The notes beneath the pieces are model-generated. The model did no database searches, was not told where the DNA came from, and saw only the letters and a list, made by a program, of their open reading frames with translations. A DNA stretch of 46,572 bases from Bacteroidales bacterium (GTDB lineage: Bacteria; Bacteroidota; Bacteroidia; Bacteroidales; ML635J-15): positions 1 to 46,572 of the forward strand of contig JAQIBY010000167.1 in NCBI GenBank assembly GCA_027858835.1, given 5' to 3'. A program made the translations under genes and the position numbers. Shown here in pieces: positions 1-6,549 of this stretch. Within the stretch, counting starts at the first letter, position 1; each line of letters opens with the position of its first letter.

Positions 1-231
1 AAAGACATTTCCCTTTATCCCAACCCGGTGATGAGCACCTTGAACATCAAGCTACCGGCTAAGGATAAACCGGTTCCTGTAGCCGTTTTAAGTCAACAGG
101 GTCAGGAACTGATAACAGACAGCATTCCTGCCGGCAACTCCCGTTATACCCTCGATGTTCACCATCTGTCCCCCGGCAATTACATCCTGAAAATCAACGG
201 CATCAGCAAAAGTTTTACGGTGGTGCGGTGA
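1..231 (+). CDS. C-terminal fragment of a T9SS type A sorting-domain protein (5' end outside window)
   Basis: Frame open from base 1: KDISLYPNPVMSTLNIKL...LSPGNYILKINGISKSFTVVR; typical YPNP...G.Y.LKI T9SS C-terminal signal. Confidence 0.85.
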   Translation, partial: KDISLYPNPVMSTLNIKLPAKDKPVPVAVLSQQGQELITDSIPAGNSRYTLDVHHLSPGNYILKINGISKSFTVVR

Positions 232-282
232 GTTGGTTTGAGGTTGGGTCTGTGAAATTAACCTGAAACCTGAAACTTTTTA

Positions 283-402
283 ACCCCGAAGGCGGTGATA
301 TATTGGTAACCCCGGGTGTAAGCTTGTCCGGCGTAGTAAAACGAAGACGGAAAGCGGAACCCGGGGCTTACACGACCACGCGGAAACCCTTTTGGCGCGC
401 AT
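283..402. repeat. Intergenic palindromic (REP-like) element, putative
   Basis: GC-rich non-coding block with inverted arms CCCCGGGTGTAAGC / CCCGGGGCTTACAC. Confidence 0.4.
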
Positions 403-495
403 TTTTGCTTTTTGCAAAAATCGTGACAAAATGACAAAAGAAAAAACAAAACCAAGCCTATCCAATTTTTCCGTAAATTTGTAAAAAACAGCATC

Positions 496-1095
496 ATGAA
501 AAACCAATATAAACCAGGCCTGTCTTTTGAAATCCAGCACTATTGCGATGTGTATGATATGTATCTGACAGCGCTTCAAGACAGTATGTTTAACACAACC
601 CTTCTGGAACAAAACCAGGAATTCCTGCGCCAGGCTGCGCTTAATGCCTCACCCCTTTATTCCGGTAAAGCGCAAACCCTGTATGAGTTGGCTACAGATT
701 CGGTGTTTGTTGAATATACACCATTGCCCACGGATGAAATGGGAACAAAAAGTATGGTGCAGCAATCAATCGATGAAGACATCATTGAACCAGAGTTGAA
801 AGTCTATCCTAACCCAACAAACGGCTTGTTGTATGTTGAGTATGATTTCACAACAATCAATGACACTTACGATGAGTTTTTGTTGGAGTTAATGGGCATT
901 GACACAGAACCCAATTGCAAGCAAGGCAAAATTTCCATCTATTCGAATGATGGACAATTGATAAAAACCGTATCTTTGAACAAAACAAAAGGCATGGAAA
1001 GCATCAATATGCAGGATTGTAAACCAGCTCATTATGTGATTGAAATTACCGATTGCTATGGTTTCTCCAACAGTGTAAAGATTGTTAAACAGTAA
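496..1095 (+). CDS. Protein with C-terminal T9SS sorting-like domain, no evident signal peptide
   Basis: 199-aa ORF; ELKVYPNPTNGLLYVEYDF...ISIYSNDGQLIKTVSL... motif. Confidence 0.75.
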   Translation: MKNQYKPGLSFEIQHYCDVYDMYLTALQDSMFNTTLLEQNQEFLRQAALNASPLYSGKAQTLYELATDSVFVEYTPLPTDEMGTKSMVQQSIDEDIIEPELKVYPNPTNGLLYVEYDFTTINDTYDEFLLELMGIDTEPNCKQGKISIYSNDGQLIKTVSLNKTKGMESINMQDCKPAHYVIEITDCYGFSNSVKIVKQ

Positions 1096-1137
1096 AACAA
1101 ACAACCGGCAGGTGAATGCCTGCCGGTTTTATTTTAT

Positions 1138-3039
1138 ATGAGAAAAATCTGTATTACCATATTGTTTTCCTTAACCATTTTAATGGCTCAAAGCCAAACG
1201 GTTTTCAATAAAATCATTGAGGATACTGCTGCTCATATCACTAACTCTGTAATAGCAATTGATACGGGATATGTTTTTTTAAGTGGTACAAGAAATGTTT
1301 ATAACATAAGAAGTTTTGCTTTAACATATGTCAATTTGAATGGAGAAAGGCAATGGGAAAAAATTTTTGGCAATTCACAAAACGAATTTTGGGAGGGCTG
1401 GAAAGGTAATTATAAACAGAAAAATAATAGTTCTTATCTTGCGGGACCTTATGTAAATTCAACATCAGGTAAAAAAGGTATTCATATATCTGTATTTGAT
1501 AGTATATTTAACATTGGGTCTCAAAATATTGTTTTTTATGATACAATTGACAAAAGAGCTTTTTATTCATTAAAAATAACTAATAATTTTTATTTTATAA
1601 CAGGTCAAATTTATGATTATGCTAACGAAACATATAAGTTAATTTTATTAAAAGTTGATAGTAATGGAAATTACTTATGGCACAAATCCTATGGTCCCAA
1701 TGTGTATGAATACGGGAGTTACCTTATTGAAACCTCCAATGGTGAAATATTAACTGGTGGTTCCACCTGGGTCACCGACATAGAAAACACCCGCTGGTAC
1801 TTTCTCAAAACCGATACGGCAGGCAATGTAATTTGGGAGAAGGCGTATGGGCGTAACAACTACAACAACGGCAAAGTCAGTGGCCTGATAGAAACGCAGG
1901 ATTCCAATTACCTCGCCTGTGGTGTGTACCCTGTTGCCAATTACGGCAGCGAAACCCTCTACGATGGCTGCCTGCGTAAAATTGATACCGCCGGGGAGCT
2001 GTTGTGGGAAAAGCATTACAGAAATTACTCATGTCACTCTGATGATCCCGATGATATTGATATAAAGTCGTCCATAAGTTCAATATTTCAAGAAAGTAAT
2101 GGTGATTTGCTAATATTAGGGTCAGCGTTTGGTTATTATCCAATACATCGCGGATTCTTAATGAAAACAAATTCCAAAGGCCAAATTAAATGGCACCAGT
2201 ATTATTACGCTGTATCAGAGAGTTCAAGGTGGCAATATTTTGTTGATTTTAAACCCACAAATGAAGGTGGTTATATACTTGCTGGCTATGGCAATGATTA
2301 TAGCAATCTTGGCTACGACCCGCCTCAGCAAGCCTGGTTGGTAAAAACCGACAGCCTGGGCATGGATGGGCTTAGCAACACAGAACCGGATGCCCTTCAA
2401 GTGGCAATAGACATACCTGATACCGTTTGTTATGAGGACACCATCCCGGTACAAATTCAAATTGCCGGAAAATCAGCTCCATACACTCTAAGCTTCAGCA
2501 CTGGCCAGGTGATTGACAGCATTTATTACCCCCCCACTTTTGTGCCACAGGAAATCGGCTTGGGTATAGTAAGTCTTTGGACAGGAGCAGTTCCTGATTA
2601 TAATTACCATAATGATACCATTACCGAAGCCACCATCACCAATCACACCTGGGGCCATTGCATTGTCCGGGATGTGGATTTTTATACGCCCGCTGGCATT
2701 GGAGCTTATGACATTTCCATTACCCTCACGGATGCCTATGGTGAGTCCACCAGCATCACCAAACACATCATCACCAAAAGCTGCGGAAATGCCATTGCCG
2801 AGGAAAACAGCGAGGCATACTGCCGCTTGTTTCCCAACCCTGCAAGTGACAAACTCCAATTAGAAATCCCCAACTTAACACAAGCGCAGGAAGCCACAAT
2901 TTACGATGCACAAGGCAAACTTGTTTTTTCTCAGTCAATCAACACCCAAGCCACCACACTCGACATCAGCAATCTAACTCCGGGGAATTATACTCTCAAA
3001 ATCAACGGCATCAGCAAAAGTTTTACGGTGGTGCGGTGA
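1138..3039 (+). CDS. Secreted T9SS type A sorting-domain protein with repeated beta-propeller-like segments
   Basis: N-terminal signal peptide MRKICITILFSLTILMAQSQT; repeats 'LLKVDSNGNYLWHKSYG', 'FLKTDTAGNVIWEKAYG'; C-terminal FPNPASDKLQLEI...GISKSFTVVR. Confidence 0.88.
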   Translation: MRKICITILFSLTILMAQSQTVFNKIIEDTAAHITNSVIAIDTGYVFLSGTRNVYNIRSFALTYVNLNGERQWEKIFGNSQNEFWEGWKGNYKQKNNSSYLAGPYVNSTSGKKGIHISVFDSIFNIGSQNIVFYDTIDKRAFYSLKITNNFYFITGQIYDYANETYKLILLKVDSNGNYLWHKSYGPNVYEYGSYLIETSNGEILTGGSTWVTDIENTRWYFLKTDTAGNVIWEKAYGRNNYNNGKVSGLIETQDSNYLACGVYPVANYGSETLYDGCLRKIDTAGELLWEKHYRNYSCHSDDPDDIDIKSSISSIFQESNGDLLILGSAFGYYPIHRGFLMKTNSKGQIKWHQYYYAVSESSRWQYFVDFKPTNEGGYILAGYGNDYSNLGYDPPQQAWLVKTDSLGMDGLSNTEPDALQVAIDIPDTVCYEDTIPVQIQIAGKSAPYTLSFSTGQVIDSIYYPPTFVPQEIGLGIVSLWTGAVPDYNYHNDTITEATITNHTWGHCIVRDVDFYTPAGIGAYDISITLTDAYGESTSITKHIITKSCGNAIAEENSEAYCRLFPNPASDKLQLEIPNLTQAQEATIYDAQGKLVFSQSINTQATTLDISNLTPGNYTLKINGISKSFTVVR

Positions 3040-3089
3040 AGTAAAGTAAACTAAATTAATGGAATGACTTTAACCAAAACCATACAACT

Positions 3090-3293
3090 ATGAAATACTA
3101 AGTAAACAAAAACGCACAGAACAATGGTGACCATGTAGAGCATACACAGAATTATGATGATCTTCCAAAAGAAGAGAATCGTAAGTACTTAGGAGAATAT
3201 TCAAACTGTGCAGATGCTGCTCGTGAAGCAAAGAAAACGTATACGCAATCAAATGGATGTTTCTACTGTTGTAGAGCTTGTCACACAAGTTAG
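3090..3293 (+). pseudogene. Small Cys-rich protein ORF interrupted by an in-frame TAA at codon 4
   Basis: Hand translation MKY*VNKNAQNNGDHVEHTQNYDDLPKEENRKYLGEYSNCADAAREAKKTYTQSNGCFYCCRACHTS*. Confidence 0.65.
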
Positions 3294-3369
3294 TAACACA
3301 CCTTATTCCCAACCAAATAATCCCCAAGGTCAGCGGAATTGGACTGCTGTTTGGAGATTGTTTGGTTTT

Positions 3370-3786
3370 TTATTTCATAACATCCTTCAGCCTCGCCATA
3401 TCCCGACTGACTTTTTCTTCAACCACTTTTGCATAGATTTGAGTAGTGCGAAGACTTTTGTGTCCAAGCATAGCACTTACAGTTTCAATTGGCACATTGT
3501 TAGAAAGAGTTACGGTGGTTGCAAATGTATGCCTGCCTAAGTGGGTGGTCAGTGTCTTTTGTATGCCGCAAACATCAGCAATTTCTTTCAGGTAAACATT
3601 CATTTTTTGGTTTGATGGTACTGGAAGCAGCGTTTCTTCATAACCTTTCTCTGAGTAATTGTATTTTCCCAATATTTCAAGACTTACTGGTAGTAGTGGC
3701 ACCATCGAACGAGTATGGGTTTTTTGTCTATAAGTCTTCACCCATAACTCGCCATCATTTCCTTTCACAATATTTTCACCTTTCAA
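3370..3786 (-). pseudogene. Truncated tyrosine recombinase (C-terminal catalytic domain only)
   Basis: 138 aa containing TTHLGRHTFATTVTLSNNVPIETVSAMLGHKSLRTTQIYAKVVEEKVSRDM; N-terminal half absent upstream. Confidence 0.8.
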
Positions 3787-3970
3787 TTTTTTATTTAACT
3801 TTGTTTCAAATTGTTACACCTAATCAAGTTCCCATTTCAATCAATTGTTTTGGTAACCGAATAACACACCTAACTACCTGAAAAAACATGAATTTAATTG
3901 AAATCAAATAAAATAAAAAATGGCTTACTACTTTCATAATAAGCCATTTAATATCATCTTTTTTTTAGTC

Positions 3971-3991
3971 TTTGTGGAGCTGCCGGGAGTC
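3971..3991. repeat. att site core, left (distal) copy
   Basis: TTTGTGGAGCTGCCGGGAGTC, identical to 40681-40701 inside ssrA. Confidence 0.9.
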
Positions 3992-4080
3992 TCAACGTTC
4001 ATTTTATATGCCTGATTATTAGTTTGTTATATTTGTCTCATTTTGTCTCTTTGAGACATTTTGTCTCATATTTGTCTCAT
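3989..4080. promoter_or_regulatory. Putative integrase/excisionase arm-binding sites
   Basis: GTCTCA-type motifs (TTTGTCTCAT and its inverse) repeated about 6 times beside the att core; matching motifs at 40604-40629. Confidence 0.55.
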
Positions 4081-4286
4081 TCTGGAATTCTAAATGAAGT
4101 GCTTTCAATAGCTTCTGAAAGCTTGTTTAAACCTTTCAGAATATCGCTTGAAAACTCTGCAGTTTGCTCTCTAATAGTATTTAATCCATATGCCTGCATA
4201 TACATAATGGTTTCTTTTGGGTGCGCTTCTCCATAGCCTTCACCAAAAGCTTCATCCATTTCTTTTTTAGCTCTTTGTAAATCCAT
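4077..4286 (-). CDS. Hypothetical phage protein co-transcribed with repressor
   Basis: 69-aa ORF, TAATG overlap with upstream ORF. Confidence 0.65.
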   Translation of the reverse strand: MDLQRAKKEMDEAFGEGYGEAHPKETIMYMQAYGLNTIREQTAEFSSDILKGLNKLSEAIESTSFRIPE

Positions 4287-4612
4287 TATTGCTTGTTTCT
4301 CAATTTTTGATATTCTGCCTCTGAAACTTCAACTTCAATCATTACACTGCGTTTCGGTGCTCTTTTAGACTCAACCGAGTCTTCTTCAACAAATAAAGCT
4401 GGATTCTCATTCCTTAGAAATTCATTAAAAACTTTAAAAAAATTAGTCCCTGTGCGTAAAGAAAATTGCAACAATTGGTGAGTGTCAATCGAATTTCTTC
4501 GGAAAATACTATACAGATTAGCCCGTGTAATGCCAAGTTTGTCGGCATAAACTTGAGCCTGCATTCCAGACCTTTGATAATCAGAATGTAATATTTCTCC
4601 AATTTGTATCAT
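4286..4612 (-). CDS. HTH (XRE-like) regulator, probable phage repressor
   Basis: MQAQVYADKLGITRANLYSIFRRNSIDTHQLLQFS helix-turn-helix pattern; divergent from the next ORF. Confidence 0.7.
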   Translation of the reverse strand: MIQIGEILHSDYQRSGMQAQVYADKLGITRANLYSIFRRNSIDTHQLLQFSLRTGTNFFKVFNEFLRNENPALFVEEDSVESKRAPKRSVMIEVEVSEAEYQKLRNKQ

Positions 4613-4641
4613 AATTCAAATTTAAGCATCAATGTAATTAG

Positions 4642-4671
4642 TTTGTATTCGATTTGGATACAATTTGTATA
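4642..4671. promoter_or_regulatory. Putative operator of divergent repressor/cro-like switch
   Basis: TTGTAT-N9-ATACAA inverted repeat (4643-4663) plus a further TTGTAT at 4665. Confidence 0.5.
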
Positions 4672-4738
4672 ATTTATGGATATAAATTATAATCATGTGA
4701 TTATTTTTTGTTTACTTTGTTTAGTCGAATTTACAACA

Positions 4739-4978
4739 ATGGTTATGATTAGTCAATACTCAAAAAGCAGTACTCTTAATTTGGAAAGCTTCCGAAATGA
4801 GTTGAAAAAAGTTCCTGAATATAGGAAAAAGCTTGAAAAACGCACTGGTTTTTCGCCAGCGTACATCTATAAAGTGCTTAGTGGAGAAAGGCGTTTAAGT
4901 GAGAAAAATAGCAACATTATTATAGAAGGCAAAAAGCTAATTGAAGAGTATGAAACATTTATAAATACACTTTTATAA
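4739..4978 (+). CDS. Small HTH (Cro-like) regulator
   Basis: Probable start at MVMISQYSK; KRTGFSPAYIYKVLSGERRLSEKNSNII HTH-like. Confidence 0.6.
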   Translation: MVMISQYSKSSTLNLESFRNELKKVPEYRKKLEKRTGFSPAYIYKVLSGERRLSEKNSNIIIEGKKLIEEYETFINTLL

Positions 4979-5538
4979 TGAATAATCCTAAACTTCCAGC
5001 CGGAATCGCACAAAACAGCGGTATAGAAATTTTTCGAACCGAAAAGTACAAAGCGAATTGCACCTATAATGGTCGCAAATTGGAGTATCTGGATCTTCCA
5101 ACAGAAATCCGTCAACTATTTCAATCAGAATTAATCCAAGACAAGCATGCATTAGCGTATTTGCAAGATGAAAACCTTGCAGATGGAAATGAAATTGAAG
5201 AAGCTTTTGTCTCATGTCGTTATGGCAATTTTGATGACACGCCAGACATGGTTGATGGAAAAACATCACCAGACTCTCCCAACTGTGGAAATGAATTAAA
5301 CTGTGCTGGTTTTGGGATCTTATGTAGAATCCCTGCAGGTCGTTTTGGCAATTTAACTAAAACAGAATATATCATCATTAGACTTGTAGCTCAAGGTAAG
5401 TTGGATAAAGAAATCAGTAACGAGCTTGAAAATACTGTTGATACCGTCAAAAAACATTTAAGCAACATCCGAACAAAGCTCGGTGTAAATAATCGCGTGG
5501 AGATAGCCCTATGGGCCCACAAACGCAAAATCTATTAG
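4978..5538 (+). CDS. Regulator with C-terminal LuxR/NarL-type HTH
   Basis: LTKTEYIIIRLVAQGKLDKEISNELENTVDTVKKHLSNIRTKLGVNNRVEIALWA. Confidence 0.75.
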   Translation: MNNPKLPAGIAQNSGIEIFRTEKYKANCTYNGRKLEYLDLPTEIRQLFQSELIQDKHALAYLQDENLADGNEIEEAFVSCRYGNFDDTPDMVDGKTSPDSPNCGNELNCAGFGILCRIPAGRFGNLTKTEYIIIRLVAQGKLDKEISNELENTVDTVKKHLSNIRTKLGVNNRVEIALWAHKRKIY

Positions 5539-5562
5539 CCCCAAACTTAAATCAAATATATT

Positions 5563-5883
5563 ATGTGTAAAAAAACAAAAAATGGAAAATCAGTTCTTAT
5601 CGTTGGATCAAATCCGATTGAGAACCGCGACATATTTCTTGTCGCTGAAACTAAACTCAGGGAATTTGGCTATGAAGTCATTAATCCTTTGAAATTTCAA
5701 ACGCCGGGTTTACGTGCTTCGTACCAGCTTCGGAATTATATCACACAATTTGCACTTGTACAGGCTGTGTGCTTCCTTCCTAACTGGCACGAATTGCAAT
5801 TTGCAGCAACCTTGCAAGGTTTGCAAAAGGGTATGGAATTGCAGGCAATAAGCCTAAAAGAACTTCACAATGAAGCTGTTTAA
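5563..5883 (+). CDS. DUF4406-like (nucleoside deoxyribosyltransferase-fold) protein
   Basis: VLIVGSNPIENRDIFLVAETKLREFGYEVINPLKF...FLPNWHEL. Confidence 0.6.
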   Translation: MCKKTKNGKSVLIVGSNPIENRDIFLVAETKLREFGYEVINPLKFQTPGLRASYQLRNYITQFALVQAVCFLPNWHELQFAATLQGLQKGMELQAISLKELHNEAV

Positions 5884-6019
5884 TGTTGTATGCCGGAGGC
5901 TGATCAGTCTCTGGCTACTCTAAATTGGAATGTCAGAACATTATCCGGACTATGTACAAAAATCGGAATGTTGATTTGAGTAAAAAAACACTTTGTTTCA
6001 TCGTATTAAAAAAGCAAAA

Positions 6020-6310
6020 ATGAATACATATAAAAACCCCAACCCTTTAACAAAAGAGAAACTCAAGACAGGAGTAATCTTTGGCAAATGGCTATTTACA
6101 AAAAATCAAATCTGTGGTAGATACACTTTAAAACGGACATCGAGCATAGATGACTGCACAACAGGGGAATATATGCTTATTTCAGAAGTCTCTGATGATT
6201 TTATTGAATGTCGTAATATTTTCTTGGGAGCTGTAGTAAATGCTTCAATTTCTCTGAATTCACTTTGCATCATCGAAGAAGCCCCAAAGGAAAGTGAGGT
6301 GAAATCATAA
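6020..6310 (+). CDS. Hypothetical phage protein
   Basis: ORF with probable internal ATG at 6020 (MNTYKNPNPLTKEKL). Confidence 0.55.
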   Translation: MNTYKNPNPLTKEKLKTGVIFGKWLFTKNQICGRYTLKRTSSIDDCTTGEYMLISEVSDDFIECRNIFLGAVVNASISLNSLCIIEEAPKESEVKS

Positions 6311-6537
6311 ATAAAATAATTAGAAAAGACATTGCAAAAGTCATAGACACATTAGACTCCTTAAATAGTCAAATAGAGGATATAAAAGAAGCCGAAGATG
6401 AAAAACATGATAACCTTCCAGAAGGTATCCAGGACTCTGAAAAAGGAGAGCGTTTTATGGAAATCAGTGACCTTTTAGAGTGTGCTATTGACAGTATTTC
6501 TGAAGCCAAGGATAATTTGGAAGAAGCAAAACAATAA
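6307..6537 (+). CDS. Small acidic phage protein with apparent ATA start codon
   Basis: Not in ORF track; NKIIRKDIAKVIDTLDSLNSQIEDIKEAEDEKHDNLPEGIQDSEKGERFMEISDLLECAIDSISEAKDNLEEAKQ*. Confidence 0.6.
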   Translation: MNKIIRKDIAKVIDTLDSLNSQIEDIKEAEDEKHDNLPEGIQDSEKGERFMEISDLLECAIDSISEAKDNLEEAKQ

Positions 6538-6549
6538 ACATTAAACACA

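Noticed and set aside
4024-4236. 70-aa plus-strand ORF
   Set aside because: Antisense to the better-supported ORF 4077-4286 and made largely of the arm-site repeats
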